DNA of 64,000 bases from Leminorella grimontii ATCC 33999 = DSM 5078. GTDB taxonomy: Bacteria; Pseudomonadota; Gammaproteobacteria; Enterobacterales; Enterobacteriaceae. How positions within the stretch are numbered: the first letter of the stretch is position 1; every line of letters starts with the position of its first letter. Shown piece by piece: positions 1 through 9,190 of the stretch. The stretch spans positions 124,001 through 188,000 of the forward strand of contig NZ_AUUA01000002.1 of the NCBI RefSeq assembly GCF_000439085.1, in the 5' to 3' direction. Both the position numbers and the translations under genes were made by a program. The notes under the pieces are model-generated. The model had not been told where the DNA came from, ran no database searches, and saw only the letters and a list, made by a program, of their open reading frames with translations.

Positions 1-2
1 CG

Positions 3-1076
3 TCTATCGTCGACGCGCTGAACATCCCCAAGATGCTGCAAATCTTCGCCTCTTTGATTTTGTCTCCGCTGGTGGGCCTGATTATCGCGGGCGCCATGAT
101 CTTCCTGCTGCGTCGCTTTTGGAGCGGCAACAAGAAGCGTCAGCGCATTCACTTGACCCCGGCGCAGCGTGAGAAAAAAGACGGCAAGCGTAAACCGCCG
201 TTCTGGACTCGTATCATGCTGATCGTGTCCGCTATCGGCGTAAGCTTTTCGCACGGCGCTAACGACGGCCAAAAGGGTATCGGACTGCTAATGCTGGTGC
301 TGATTGGCGTAGCGCCGGCCGGCTTCGTGGTAGATATGAGCGCCAGCGGCTATGACCTCGCCCGCACGCGCGACGCGCTGACTCACTTAGAGCAGTACTA
401 TGAGAAGCACCGTGAAGCTATCCCACACATCGTAGGCCAAGATAACGCCGCAGCGACCGCGCTGCCCGCCATTCCGTCAACGACGGAATACCACTGCGAC
501 AGCAGCCGCTCGCTTATCGCCATCGGCCACTCCAAGCAAATGCTGGAAGGCATTACCGGCTACGATCAGCTTCCCGCCGAGCAGCGCAGCCAGCTGCGCC
601 GTTCACTGCTGTGCGTAGCCGACACGGCGGCCAAGGTCACCAAGCTGCCGGAAACCAGCGCACAGGATAAGCGTTACATCAAAGATCTGCGTACAGACCT
701 GCTGATTACCGTTGAGTACGCGCCTATCTGGATCATCGTCTCCGTCGCTCTGGCGCTTGCGCTGGGCACCATGGTGGGCTGGCGCCGTGTCGCGGTAACC
801 ATCGGTGAAAAAATCGGTAAGAAAGGCATGACCTATGCACAGGGCGTATCGGCTCAGGTCACGGCGGCGGTGTCTATTGGCGTTGCCAGCTACACCGGCA
901 TGCCGGTTTCCACCACGCAGGTGCTTTCTTCCGCAGTCGCTGGCACCATGCTGGTTGACGGCGGCGGCGTTCAGGGCAAAACCGTGAAGAATATCTTCAT
1001 GGCCTGGGTACTGACGCTACCGGCCACCATCGGCCTGTCTTCCCTCCTGTACTGGATTGCGCTTCAGATTATCTAA
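3..1076 (+). CDS. pitA: PitA low-affinity inorganic phosphate transporter (5' truncated)
   Basis: Inner-membrane phosphate (metal-phosphate):proton symporter of the PiT family. The reading frame is open to the left edge, so the first ~140 residues of a ~499-residue protein lie outside the window; 357 residues are visible. The PiT signature [12 protein letters not shown] is seen in the middle, preceded by a basic cytoplasmic loop ([10 protein letters not shown]) and followed by several hydrophobic helices, the last ending the protein ([10 protein letters not shown]). A second conserved PiT repeat region is seen near [13 protein letters not shown] hairpin terminator follows 25 bases after the stop. 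In E. coli uspB lies next to pitA and uspA; the 276-base gap here has no uspB. Identification is very secure. Confidence 0.97.
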   Translation, partial: SIVDALNIPKMLQIFASLILSPLVGLIIAGAMIFLLRRFWSGNKKRQRIHLTPAQREKKDGKRKPPFWTRIMLIVSAIGVSFSHGANDGQKGIGLLMLVLIGVAPAGFVVDMSASGYDLARTRDALTHLEQYYEKHREAIPHIVGQDNAAATALPAIPSTTEYHCDSSRSLIAIGHSKQMLEGITGYDQLPAEQRSQLRRSLLCVADTAAKVTKLPETSAQDKRYIKDLRTDLLITVEYAPIWIIVSVALALALGTMVGWRRVAVTIGEKIGKKGMTYAQGVSAQVTAAVSIGVASYTGMPVSTTQVLSSAVAGTMLVDGGGVQGKTVKNIFMAWVLTLPATIGLSSLLYWIALQII

Positions 1077-1100
1077 TCGTCTGCGCTAATCCTCGCTATC

Positions 1101-1129
1101 AAAGGCTCGCTTCGGCGGGCCTTTGTTTT
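1101..1129 (+). terminator. Rho-independent terminator of pitA
   Basis: A 10-bp stem (AAAGGCTCGC against GCGGGCCTTT, one wobble pair) with a TTCG tetraloop, followed by TGTTTT, starts 25 bases after the pitA stop codon. Confidence 0.85.
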
Positions 1130-1301
1130 CGACTTGAATCGTGAAGTGTCACAATAATTAAACAATCGGCCACATAGCGGTAGCCAACAAACGCCCGTTA
1201 TTTTATATTCATGGCGACGATGGGATTGTGCAATACCGTGATTGTTCAGTAAAAAGGCATTCACCCTGTGATCGACCTACCACTTTCATCGCACGTACTG
1301 A

Positions 1302-1310
1302 TGCTATTAT
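1302..1310 (+). promoter_or_regulatory. Putative extended -10 promoter of uspA
   Basis: TGCTATTAT (TGn plus a near-consensus -10) lies 43 bases before the uspA start; no clear -35 box is visible. Seen in sequence only. Confidence 0.45.
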
Positions 1311-1352
1311 TTATTTAAAGAAGTTAGCGGATCCTACAGAAGGAGTTCTCTT

Positions 1353-1784
1353 ATGGCATATAAACATATTCTGATTGCAGTTGACCTCTCCCCGGAAAGC
1401 AACGTTCTGGTAGAGAAAGCGGTATCAATGGCCCGTCCCTACGATGCAAAGGTTTCTCTGATCCACGTGGATGTCAATTACTCCGATCTGTACACCGGGC
1501 TGATTGATGTGAACATGGGCGATATGCAAAAGCGTGTGTCTGAAGAAACTCACGACGCGCTGACCGAGCTTGCGAAGAACGCGGGCTACCCTATCACCGA
1601 AACGCTGAGCGGAAGCGGAGATCTTGGCCAAGTGCTGGTTGACGCGATTAAGAAGTATGATGTCGATCTGGTGCTATGCGGCCACCATCAGGACTTCTGG
1701 AGCAAGCTAATGTCTTCAGCGCGCCAGCTGATTAATACCGTGCATATCGATATGCTGATCGTTCCGCTAAGGGACGAAGAATAA
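1353..1784 (+). CDS. uspA: Universal stress protein A
   Basis: Small cytoplasmic alpha/beta nucleotide-fold protein of the Usp family, induced in stationary phase and by many stresses in E. coli; the biochemical role is not fully defined. The 143-residue product has the usual length and the UspA start [14 protein letters not shown], with the C-terminal [12 protein letters not shown] segment typical of the UspA/UspC/UspD group (not the ATP-binding G-2x-G-9x-G(S/T) type). AGAAGGAG sits at good distance from ATG. The gene is monocistronic, between its own extended -10 promoter and a strong terminator. Its E. coli neighbour uspB is absent here. Confidence 0.96.
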   Translation: MAYKHILIAVDLSPESNVLVEKAVSMARPYDAKVSLIHVDVNYSDLYTGLIDVNMGDMQKRVSEETHDALTELAKNAGYPITETLSGSGDLGQVLVDAIKKYDVDLVLCGHHQDFWSKLMSSARQLINTVHIDMLIVPLRDEE

Positions 1785-1810
1785 TAATTAGACTTGAGTC
1801 GTTATAATAA

Positions 1811-1834
1811 AGCGCCCGCACCGCGGGCGTTTTT
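1811..1834 (+). terminator. Rho-independent terminator of uspA
   Basis: CGCCCGC-ACC-GCGGGCG, a perfect 7-bp GC stem with a 3-base loop, followed directly by five T, 27 bases after the uspA stop. Confidence 0.92.
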
Positions 1835-2277
1835 CATACATAAAAACAATTTTTGCCTTATTGTTTTCTTATAAAAAATTCGACCGTTTCGGCTAAGTTA
1901 ATATATAAATAAACGACGTAATCGGCAGAGATATATACTACTACTTTCGTCAGTCATCGCTCTATATCTCTGTTAAATTAATTATAACCTCAATTTAACA
2001 TCAAAATTCTCACACTAAATCAGAATATTAGAGTCCACAAAAAGAAAAGAAATCAGTTTCCTTAATTGCCGAAAGGCCGAGATAATAGGTTCTAATAATC
2101 CCCTTTAGCGCTTTAAATAATAAAAAAATCCTGCTAAAAAACCTTGCTATCTCACGGTTGGTTAGTGTTATAGTCGAAACGCACATACATCACATTCTCA
2201 TGAAGCCCGCAATATTCATCGTTCTGAATAGCGTTTTTTCGTGGATGAAATAAAAAAATAAGATAGGAATGATATCA
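1835..2277. other. AT-rich intergenic region uspA-gdhA (443 bases)
   Basis: No convincing gene on either strand. The stretch is markedly A+T-rich compared with the surrounding coding sequence. It holds the gdhA promoter candidate near 2166 and presumably regulator sites; no clear Nac, Lrp or ArgP site was recognised by eye. Confidence 0.6.
2166..2174 (+). promoter_or_regulatory. Putative extended -10 promoter of gdhA
   Basis: TGTTATAGT (TG-n-TATAGT) lies about 100 bases before the gdhA start. A weak -35-like TTGCTA is at 2144-2149 with a slightly long spacer (19 bases). Inference from consensus only. Confidence 0.4.
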
Positions 2278-3621
2278 ATGAGTCAATACAAAACCGTGGA
2301 CGATTTTCTCCTCATGCTCCAAAAACGCGACGCTAATCAGCCAGAGTTCCTGCAGGCCGTACGCGAAGTGTTTTCATCTCTGTGGCCCTTTTTGCAGCAA
2401 AACCCACGCTATACCGAACAGGGGCTATTAGAGCGCTTAGTTGAGCCGGAGCGCGTCATTCAGTTTCGCGTTTCGTGGCTTGACGACCGGGGCGTCGTTC
2501 AGGTGAACCGCGCCTGGCGCGTTCAGTTCAGCTCGGCCATCGGGCCGTTCAAGGGCGGCATGCGCTTTCACCCGTCTGTCAATCTTTCCATCCTGAAGTT
2601 TCTGGGATTCGAACAAACCTTTAAGAACGCGCTGACCACGCTGCCCATGGGCGGCGGCAAAGGCGGTTCCGACTTCGATCCCAAGGGCAAGAGCAACGGT
2701 GAAATCATGCGCTTCTGTCAGGCGCTGATGACGGAGCTTTATCGCCACCTGGGGCCAGACACCGACGTACCGGCCGGCGACATCGGCGTTGGCGGGCGCG
2801 AAGTCGGCTATATGGCCGGCATGATGAAAAAATTGTCCAACAATACCGGCTGCGTCTTTACCGGCAAGGGCCTCTCCTTCGGCGGCAGCCTGATCCGCCC
2901 GGAAGCCACCGGCTACGGCCTGGTTTACTTTACCGAAGCAATGCTTAAGCGCCACGGCTCAGGCCTTGCAGGCAAACGCGTTTCCGTGTCCGGCTCGGGC
3001 AACGTATCGCAGTACACCATTGAAAAGGCAATGGAGCTGGGCGCCAAGGTGATCACCGCCTCTGACTCCGGCGGTTCCATCGTTGACGAAGAAGGCTTTA
3101 CCACCGACAAGCTGGCTCACCTGATGGACATCAAGAACAGCCGCTATGGCCGCATCAAAGACTACGCCAACGAGCGTGGCCTGACCTATCTCGAAGGCCA
3201 GCGTCCGTGGTCCGTACCGGTCGACGTCGCTCTGCCGTGCGCCACGCAAAACGAACTGGAGCTGGCGGACGCCAAGCTTCTGATTCAAAACGGCGTACAG
3301 GCGGTTGCCGAAGGCGCCAACATGCCGACCACCATCGATGCGACCGACGCCCTGATAGCAGCTAACGTGCTGTTTGCGCCGGGTAAGGCGGCCAACGCCG
3401 GCGGCGTTGCCACTTCAGGCCTGGAGATGTCTCAAAACGCGGGCCGCATCAGTTGGAGAGCCGAGAAGGTCGACCTGCGCCTGCAGCACATCATGCACGA
3501 CATCCATGAAGCCTGCGTCAACTACGGCGGCGACGCGGCACAGACCAACTACGTCAGCGGCGCCAACATCGCCGGCTTCGTGAAGGTCGCCGACGCCATG
3601 ATGGGTCAGGGCGTGCTGTAA
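2278..3621 (+). CDS. gdhA: NADP-specific glutamate dehydrogenase
   Basis: Cytosolic enzyme that reductively aminates 2-oxoglutarate to glutamate with NADPH and ammonium. The 447-residue product equals the E. coli length. Visible hallmarks are PFKGGMRFHPSVN, the substrate-lysine loop LPMGGGKGGSDFDPKGKS, the catalytic-aspartate region DVPAGDIGVGGREVG, and the Rossmann motif SGSGNVSQY in the second domain. An in-frame ATG nine bases upstream (2269) directly abuts AGGA at 2265-2268; the ATG at 2278 has that AGGA nine bases away and gives the family N-terminus, so 2278 is preferred. Single-gene unit ending at a hairpin that faces rsmJ. Confidence 0.97.
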   Translation: MSQYKTVDDFLLMLQKRDANQPEFLQAVREVFSSLWPFLQQNPRYTEQGLLERLVEPERVIQFRVSWLDDRGVVQVNRAWRVQFSSAIGPFKGGMRFHPSVNLSILKFLGFEQTFKNALTTLPMGGGKGGSDFDPKGKSNGEIMRFCQALMTELYRHLGPDTDVPAGDIGVGGREVGYMAGMMKKLSNNTGCVFTGKGLSFGGSLIRPEATGYGLVYFTEAMLKRHGSGLAGKRVSVSGSGNVSQYTIEKAMELGAKVITASDSGGSIVDEEGFTTDKLAHLMDIKNSRYGRIKDYANERGLTYLEGQRPWSVPVDVALPCATQNELELADAKLLIQNGVQAVAEGANMPTTIDATDALIAANVLFAPGKAANAGGVATSGLEMSQNAGRISWRAEKVDLRLQHIMHDIHEACVNYGGDAAQTNYVSGANIAGFVKVADAMMGQGVL

Positions 3622-3640
3622 TCACCATAAAAACGAGAAC

Positions 3641-3665
3641 GGCGGCCAATGGCCGCCGCTCCTTT
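3641..3665. terminator. Hairpin between convergent gdhA and rsmJ
   Basis: GGCGGCC-AAT-GGCCGCC is a perfect 7-bp stem 19 bases after gdhA; the following T-rich stretch (CTCCTTTCT) is weak. It could serve gdhA on + and prlC-rsmJ on -. Confidence 0.65.
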
Positions 3666-3691
3666 CTGACATCTTTCCCGATACTCACAGC

Positions 3692-4438
3692 CTACAGCGT
3701 AACGTATAAATCAAACCGATGGCTTTTCGTCCTGATTGACGCCGAAGGCGCTTTGTCCGCCAGCGGCGGCGCGTAGTCGGGCCGCTTGACCACTACCCTT
3801 CGTTTAGCAAGTCGACAGGCGGGTTCCAGCAGGCCGTCCGCATCGGCATCCTCCCCGACCAGCGACTGAAACACCCGCATCTCCTTTTTCACCAGCGCGC
3901 TTTTTTGGCGATGGGGAAACATCGGATCAAGATACACCACGTCCGGCGCGGGCGAGAGATGCTCAAGGTCGGTCAGGCTCGAGGCGTGCAGCAGCGTGAG
4001 CCGCTCTTTAAGCCAAGGGCCAATCTCTTCGTTTTTATAGGCTCGCCTGAGCCCGTCGTCCAGCAGGGCGGCCACCACCGGGTGACGTTCCAACATGCGC
4101 ACCCGGCAGCCTACGGAGGCCAGTACGAACGCATCGCGCCCCAGCCCCGCCGTGGCGTCGACCACGTCGGGAAGATAGTCGCCCTTAATGCCGACGGCTT
4201 TGGCTACCGCTTCACCACGCCCGCCGCCGAACCGACGACGGTGGGCCATCGTGCCGGTAACGAAGTCGACGTAAATCGCGCCAAGCTTTGGTTCGTCGCG
4301 CTTTCGCAGCTCAAGGCGTTCGGACGTCAGCACCAGCGCTAACGGCGAACCTTCATCGCTCGAAAGCCCCCAGCGCTGCGCCAAAAGCGACAAGGCGCCG
4401 GGATCGGCGCCTGCTTCGTGAGTTAAAAAAACGGACAC
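3692..4438 (-). CDS. rsmJ: 16S rRNA (guanine1516-N2)-methyltransferase RsmJ
   Basis: SAM-dependent methyltransferase modifying G1516 of 16S rRNA. Length 248, near the E. coli 250. The SAM-binding loop is seen as [11 protein letters not shown] and the catalytic motif as YLDPMFP, a variant of the (D/N)PP(Y/F) signature normal for RsmJ. It starts two bases after the prlC stop, so the two genes form a tight operon transcribed leftwards, as in E. coli. It ends convergently with gdhA. Confidence 0.96.
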   Translation of the reverse strand: MSVFLTHEAGADPGALSLLAQRWGLSSDEGSPLALVLTSERLELRKRDEPKLGAIYVDFVTGTMAHRRRFGGGRGEAVAKAVGIKGDYLPDVVDATAGLGRDAFVLASVGCRVRMLERHPVVAALLDDGLRRAYKNEEIGPWLKERLTLLHASSLTDLEHLSPAPDVVYLDPMFPHRQKSALVKKEMRVFQSLVGEDADADGLLEPACRLAKRRVVVKRPDYAPPLADKAPSASIRTKSHRFDLYVTL

Positions 4439-4440
4439 GG

Positions 4441-6483
4441 TTATCCTTTGATGCCGTAGTGGCGCAGCATGGCGTCCAGCGTCGGCGCGCGGCCGCGGAA
4501 GTTTTTAAACAGCGTCATCGGCTCATCGGATCCTCCCTGTGACAGGATGTTGTCCAGGAAGGCGTTGCCCGTTTCTGCGTTAAAAATGCCTTCTTCTTCA
4601 AAGCGAGAGAAGGCGTCCGCCGACAGCACTTCCGCCCACAGATAGCTGTAATACCCCGCCGCGTAGCCGCCGGCGAAGATGTGGCTAAAGGCGTGCGGGA
4701 AGCGGCCCCAGGCGGGTGAAGGCATCACCGCCACCCGCTTTTTCACCTCGGCCAGCGTTTCCATGATCTTCGCGCCGGTCTGAGGCTGATACTCGTAGTG
4801 CAAGCGGAAGTCGAACAGGCCGAACTCCAGCTGGCGAAGAATAAACAGCGCCGCCTGGTAGTTCTTCGCCGCCAGCATCTTATCCAGCATCGCCTGCGGC
4901 AGCGGCTCGCCGGTCTGATAGTGACCGGAGATAAAGGCCAGCGCCTCGGGCTGCCAGCACCAGTTTTCCATAAACTGGCTCGGCAGCTCGACCGCGTCCC
5001 ACGGCACGCCGTTAATGCCGGAGACGCCGGCAGTGTCGATGCGGGTCAGCATGTGGTGAATGCCGTGGCCAAACTCATGGAACAGCGTGGTCACTTCATC
5101 GTGGGTGAACAGCGCCGGCTTGTCGCCGACCGGGCGGTTAAAGTTGCAGGTCAGATAGGCCACCGGCTTTTGCAGATGGCCGTCAGCGTAGCGCAGGCTG
5201 CCGATGCAGTCGTCCATCCAGGCGCCGCCGCGCTTGTGCTCGCGGGCGTACAGGTCCAGATAGAAGCTGCCCTTAAGCTCGCCCTTGGCGTCAAACAGAT
5301 CGAAGAAACGCACTTCCGGATGCCAGACGTCAACGCCGGTACGCTCTTTGGCGGTAATGCCGAACACCCGCTTAACCACTTCGAACAGCCCTTCAACCAC
5401 GCGCTGCTCGGGGAAGTAGGGGCGCAGCTGCTCGTCGCTGATGGAATACAGGTGCTGCTTTTGCTTTTCGCTGTAGTAGCTGACGTCCCACGGTTCCAGC
5501 TCGGTTTTGCCGAAGTGCTCTTTGGCGAAGGCGCGCAGATCCGCCAGCTCCTTTTCGCCCTGATTATGGGCGCGCTTGGCCAGGTCGTTTAGGAAGTCGA
5601 GCACCTGCTGCGGGTTCTCCGCCATTTTAGTCGCCAGCGACTTATCGGCATAGGTGTTAAAGCCGAGCAGCTGGGCCAGTTCGTGGCGCAGCGCCATAAT
5701 TTCAGCCATGATCCCGCCGTTGTCCCATTTGCCGGCGTTCGGCCCCTGGTCGGAGGCGCGGGTGGTAAACGCCTGATACATTTCATAGCGCAGTTCACGG
5801 TTGTCGGCGTAGGTCATCACCGGCAGATAGCTCGGCATGTCCAGCGTCAGCAGCCAGCCTTCCTGCTCCTTGGCCGCCGCTCGCTCTTTGGCCGCGTCCA
5901 GCGCGCTTTCGGGCAGGCCCGCCAGTTCGTCGGCGGAAGTAATCAGCTTGCTCCAGCCCATGGTGGCGTCCAGCACGTTGTTGCTGTAGGTCGAACCCAG
6001 TTCCGACAGCCGGGCGACGATTTCGCCGTAGCGCTTTTGCTTCTCGGGCTCAAGGCCGATGCCTGACAGCTCAAAGTCGCGCAGCGCGTTGTCCACCGCC
6101 TTCTTCTGCGCCTTGCTCAGTTGAGAGAACGCCGCGCCCTGCTTGAGGTTGCGATAGGCGTCGTACAGCCCTTTGTGCTGCCCAACCCAAGTGCCGTACT
6201 CCGCCAGCATCGGCAGGCACTGCTCGTAGGCTTCGCGCAGTTCGGCGCTGTTTTTTACCGAATTCAGATGGCTTACCGGAGACCAGATTTTCCCCAAGCG
6301 ATCGTCCATTTCCGCCAACGGCTGACACAGGTTCTCCCAGGTGAACGGCCCCGGCTGCGCAACAACGCGCTCAACCGCCGCCCGGCAGTCGTCCAGCGAG
6401 CTTTTCACGGCAGGGACGACGTCTTCAGGGCGAATAGAGGAAAACGGGGGCAGGGCCCAGGAGGTTAACAGCGGATTAGTCAT
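4441..6483 (-). CDS. prlC: Oligopeptidase A
   Basis: Cytoplasmic M3-family zinc metallo-oligopeptidase (PrlC/OpdA) that degrades peptides, including cleaved signal peptides. The 680-residue length equals the E. coli enzyme. The HEFGHGIHH zinc-binding motif is visible around residue 470, with the third ligand downstream in the ENW segment. It is first in the prlC-rsmJ operon. In E. coli the gene on the other side is rlmJ; here about 7.5 kb of extra genes intervene. E. coli prlC is heat-shock induced, but I could not identify a convincing sigma-32 promoter in the 120-base upstream gap. Confidence 0.97.
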   Translation of the reverse strand: MTNPLLTSWALPPFSSIRPEDVVPAVKSSLDDCRAAVERVVAQPGPFTWENLCQPLAEMDDRLGKIWSPVSHLNSVKNSAELREAYEQCLPMLAEYGTWVGQHKGLYDAYRNLKQGAAFSQLSKAQKKAVDNALRDFELSGIGLEPEKQKRYGEIVARLSELGSTYSNNVLDATMGWSKLITSADELAGLPESALDAAKERAAAKEQEGWLLTLDMPSYLPVMTYADNRELRYEMYQAFTTRASDQGPNAGKWDNGGIMAEIMALRHELAQLLGFNTYADKSLATKMAENPQQVLDFLNDLAKRAHNQGEKELADLRAFAKEHFGKTELEPWDVSYYSEKQKQHLYSISDEQLRPYFPEQRVVEGLFEVVKRVFGITAKERTGVDVWHPEVRFFDLFDAKGELKGSFYLDLYAREHKRGGAWMDDCIGSLRYADGHLQKPVAYLTCNFNRPVGDKPALFTHDEVTTLFHEFGHGIHHMLTRIDTAGVSGINGVPWDAVELPSQFMENWCWQPEALAFISGHYQTGEPLPQAMLDKMLAAKNYQAALFILRQLEFGLFDFRLHYEYQPQTGAKIMETLAEVKKRVAVMPSPAWGRFPHAFSHIFAGGYAAGYYSYLWAEVLSADAFSRFEEEGIFNAETGNAFLDNILSQGGSDEPMTLFKNFRGRAPTLDAMLRHYGIKG

Positions 6484-6603
6484 AGCGGCGATCCTTGAAT
6501 TTTGCAGATGGAAACAACATGGGGATCATTATGGTAGAAATCAACGGGGAGCGACAGCGATAGCTGAAATCGTTAATATTTTAAGAACGGTAAAAATACG
6601 CCG

Positions 6604-6765
6604 TTACAGCACCTGAAAATTTTCGTCGTCCGTAAACGAGCCATTACGTTCTACAAAAACGTTCATCGCCTCTATTCCCTCACGATTTTCTTCCTGCCAG
6701 CGTTCACACCTATATTGGTTAACGGCGGTGCTTAGCGTTTCATTGAGACTTTCCGGCGGGTTCAT
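6604..6765 (-). CDS. Orphan CcdA-like antitoxin, short form
   Basis: A 53-residue protein. Residues 18-49 (YRCERWQEENREGIEAM...FVERNGSFTDDEN) match the C-terminal toxin-binding half of the CcdA antitoxins, where RAERW..EN.EG......FIE.NGSF.DEN is diagnostic (family knowledge recalled, not searched). The N-terminal ribbon-helix-helix DNA-binding part of the ~72-residue family is mostly missing. A strong GGAG sits 5 bases before ATG, so the short form appears to be translated as such. No ccdB-like gene follows: the next 120 bases to prlC hold no toxin frame. It may be a solitary antitoxin (anti-addiction) or a decaying remnant. Confidence 0.7.
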   Translation of the reverse strand: MNPPESLNETLSTAVNQYRCERWQEENREGIEAMNVFVERNGSFTDDENFQVL

Positions 6766-6851
6766 GTCACTCCTTTTTCGTACTAAGCTTTCGTCATTTA
6801 ATTACCTATAAAACAACGCGGGGAAGCATATTTCCCTCCCAGCGAAACGCC

Positions 6852-7085
6852 TTATTTCCTATGCGCCGCCAGCGCCTTTCTTAAGAAATTGGCGGATTTA
6901 AGAGCGTCCTCTTCTGTCACGTCCTCATGAATATCCATTTCAAAGTAATATTCCTGAGCGTCGGGGTTTTCCATCTCCAACGTCAGAAAGAGATCCGCTT
7001 CTTGAGGATCGGTAAATTCTCTATCTAAATTAAACACAATTTCTACTACATGGCCTTCTTTTCTATCCGAAAACTTAATATCCAT
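6852..7085 (-). CDS. Small acidic protein of unknown function
   Basis: 77 residues, rich in Asp/Glu, with an alternating beta pattern in the first two thirds (HVVEIVFNL, LFLTLEME, EYYFEMDIH) and a probable C-terminal helix (EEDALKSANFLRKALAAH). No signal peptide or membrane segment. Only a weak GGAT lies upstream of ATG. It lies between the CcdA-like gene and the mhb cluster, on the same strand. I do not recognise the family; the small size, acidity and island location resemble immunity or antitoxin proteins, but that is speculation. Confidence 0.6.
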   Translation of the reverse strand: MDIKFSDRKEGHVVEIVFNLDREFTDPQEADLFLTLEMENPDAQEYYFEMDIHEDVTEEDALKSANFLRKALAAHRK

Positions 7086-7194
7086 TTAATCATCCATAAA
7101 TAACGTCGAAAGAAACGCCGCTATGCCAGTAGCTAAAAATTCCCGCTATTAGTAAACGGACGATTATACGACTCAAAACCACACGCCTGTTGTG

Positions 7195-7221
7195 CCGGGC
7201 GACGCAAACCGCGCCGCCCGG
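7195..7221. terminator. Hairpin downstream of mhbM
   Basis: CCGGGCGACGC against GCGCCGCCCGG: an 11-bp stem with one mismatch and an AAACC loop, 26 bases past the mhbM stop. There is no T-run on the minus-strand exit side, so intrinsic termination is uncertain; it may protect the mRNA 3' end. Confidence 0.5.
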
Positions 7222-7246
7222 AAAAACAATCAATCAAAACGGTGGG

Positions 7247-8440
7247 TTAACGCGGCTCCAGGCAGTTTTCCTCCTTCCAGCCGTACAGCCACTCCATCCC
7301 CCGGTAGAAGTCCTGCTGGCCCTTCCCTTTCCACAGCAGGTTTCGCACCTGACGCTCGACGCCGTCGGCGTGATAGATCCGTCCCATCTCGCGGGTGGAC
7401 CACACGATGCGCGCCGTACGCGGAATGCGCACCGACTGATAGAGTTCAAACGCCTTCACCGCGTCGCCGTCGCAGGCCTTTATGGCTTCGCCCAGCGTCA
7501 CTGCGTCTTCCAGCGCCATGCACGCGCCCTGCGCCATGTATTGTGCGACGGGATGCGCGGCGTCGCCGAGCAGCGTGACGCGCCCGGTTCCCCAAGACGC
7601 AGCGGGCTCGCGATCGGCGGTCGCCCAGCGGCGCCACGAAGTCGGCTTGTCCAACATTTGTCTGGGGCGCGGGTGGATGCCTTCAAAGTAGGACAGCACT
7701 TCCTCTTTGCTGCCGTCGGTTACGCCCCACTCTTCCGGCTTACGGCTGTGGAACGTCACCACCAGATTATACTGGGCGCCGCCGCGCAGAGGGTAGTGCA
7801 CTAGGTGGCAGCGAGGCCCGCCCCACAGCACCGGCGCGTTGATGCGCAGATCTTCCGGCATGTCGTCCTTATCCACCACCGCGCGGTAGACCACGTGCCC
7901 CGTCACCCTCGGTGAGTCGTTCAGCGTCTTAGCCCGAACGATGGATTTGCCGCCGTCGCAGCCGACCAGGACGTCGGCCCGGTAGCGGTTGCCCTGCTCG
8001 TCGATAACTTCAACGCCGTTCTCATACGTATGCAGGTCGACGACTCTGGTCGCGGTCTTATAGCTGACCAGCGGGTTTTTCAGCGCCGCCTGCCATACGG
8101 CATCGTGGATATCAACGCGGTGGATAACGGCATAGGGGCCGCCGAAGCGCGCCTGAAACTCAGGGCCGGTTTCCACCCGGACCACCTCTTTGCCGTCCAC
8201 CGCGTCCATCATTGAGATATGGTCGGTAAACACCGCCCGCTGGCGAACGACTTCGCCAACGCCGAGGCTGTCAAGCGCGGAGAACGCGTTCGGTCCTAGC
8301 TGAATGCCGGCGCCGATTTCGCCGATTTCATGTGCCTGTTCCAGCAGCAGCACCTTAATGCCTACTTTGGCCAGCGCCAGCGCGGCGGCCGCGCCGCCAA
8401 TGCCGCCGCCGACAACGATAGCTGTTTCTGTTTTGTTCAC
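7247..8440 (-). CDS. mhbM: 3-hydroxybenzoate 6-monooxygenase
   Basis: FAD-dependent class A aromatic hydroxylase that converts 3-hydroxybenzoate to gentisate with NADH and O2. The 397-residue product shows the FAD Rossmann motif VVGGGIGGAAAAL at the N-terminus, the DG motif (VLVGCDGGKSIVR) near residue 165, and the second FAD motif GDAAHPVAQYMAQG near residue 295. The start is GTG, preceded by GGGGAG. It is the last gene of mhbT-D-H-I-M. The same order (mhbRTDHIM) is known from Klebsiella. A salicylate 5-hydroxylase or another aromatic substrate cannot be excluded from sequence, but the gentisate genes beside it fit 3-hydroxybenzoate. Confidence 0.88.
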   Translation of the reverse strand: MNKTETAIVVGGGIGGAAAALALAKVGIKVLLLEQAHEIGEIGAGIQLGPNAFSALDSLGVGEVVRQRAVFTDHISMMDAVDGKEVVRVETGPEFQARFGGPYAVIHRVDIHDAVWQAALKNPLVSYKTATRVVDLHTYENGVEVIDEQGNRYRADVLVGCDGGKSIVRAKTLNDSPRVTGHVVYRAVVDKDDMPEDLRINAPVLWGGPRCHLVHYPLRGGAQYNLVVTFHSRKPEEWGVTDGSKEEVLSYFEGIHPRPRQMLDKPTSWRRWATADREPAASWGTGRVTLLGDAAHPVAQYMAQGACMALEDAVTLGEAIKACDGDAVKAFELYQSVRIPRTARIVWSTREMGRIYHADGVERQVRNLLWKGKGQQDFYRGMEWLYGWKEENCLEPR

Positions 8441-8512
8441 GATGGCTCCCCTTCATTTTTGTTATTTGTTAGCGTTATTCATTAACGCGGGTAACAGAGG
8501 CTATTTTGCTGC

Positions 8513-9157
8513 TTACGCCGCAACCGCGTCGCTTTGCCGCTCGGGCGCTGCGCTCGCGAACGCGGGCAGCGACGTACAGTGCTCATAAACGCGTCGGCAG
8601 CGCGGATAGGCCGACAAATCGCAGCCCATCCGCAGGGCGTTGGCCCACTGGGGGATCAGGCAGCAGTCTGCCAACGTCGGGCTGTCGCCAATGCAAAAGT
8701 TGCCTGAGCCGGCCTTTTGCAGCAGCGATTCGACCGCCGTTAGCCCAACCGCTATCCAGTGGGCGTACCATGCCTTTTTCTGCGCCTCGCTTATCCCCAG
8801 TTCGTCCGTCAAATAGCGCAGCACGCGCATGTTATTGACCGGATGAATATCGCAGGCAATGACAAACGCAATTTCCAACGCCTTCGTACGCGCTTCGCCG
8901 GAGGCAGGCAGCAGCAGCACGTCGGGGTAGAGTCGGTCCAGATAGTCGATAATGGCCAGCGACTGTCCTATCGCCTCGCCGTTATCGCCTACCAGCGTCG
9001 GCACCAGGCCAATGGGGTTACGGCGAAGATAGTCGGCCCCGTTTTGCTCTCCGGCACGAATGTTGACGCCTTCCATCTGATAATCGATGCCCTTTAGCGC
9101 CAGTGCGATGCGCACGCGATAAGAGGCTGAGCTGTTAAAAAAGCTGAACAATTTCAT
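8513..9157 (-). CDS. mhbI: Glutathione-dependent maleylpyruvate isomerase
   Basis: Zeta-class glutathione-transferase-fold isomerase that turns maleylpyruvate, the ring-cleavage product of gentisate, into fumarylpyruvate using GSH as cofactor. 214 residues, the typical zeta-GST length. The N-terminal active-site motif SSASYRVRIAL (family SSxxxRVRIAL) is intact, and the helical C-terminal domain has ADCCLIPQWANA as in MaiA/NagL. It starts 33 bases after mhbH, with AAGG before ATG. The close homologue maleylacetoacetate isomerase is excluded mainly by context. Confidence 0.9.
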   Translation of the reverse strand: MKLFSFFNSSASYRVRIALALKGIDYQMEGVNIRAGEQNGADYLRRNPIGLVPTLVGDNGEAIGQSLAIIDYLDRLYPDVLLLPASGEARTKALEIAFVIACDIHPVNNMRVLRYLTDELGISEAQKKAWYAHWIAVGLTAVESLLQKAGSGNFCIGDSPTLADCCLIPQWANALRMGCDLSAYPRCRRVYEHCTSLPAFASAAPERQSDAVAA

Positions 9158-9190
9158 GATGACCTTCTTATGCCAGGCTAAAACAGGAAC

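Noticed and set aside
1073-1264. 63-codon minus-strand frame where uspB would be expected
   Set aside because: No UspB-like membrane segments; it spans the pitA terminator.
2437-2955. Long minus-strand open frame opposite gdhA (172 codons)
   Set aside because: Shadow of the gdhA coding frame; gdhA is unambiguous.
4798-5592. 264-codon plus-strand frame opposite prlC
   Set aside because: Shadow frame in GC-rich coding DNA; the prlC product is full length with all motifs.
6484-6603. Possible ccdB remnant behind the CcdA-like gene, or sigma-32 promoter of prlC
   Set aside because: No CcdB-like residues in any frame; the CTTAAA and CCCC blocks are too far apart (28 bases) for a sigma-32 promoter.
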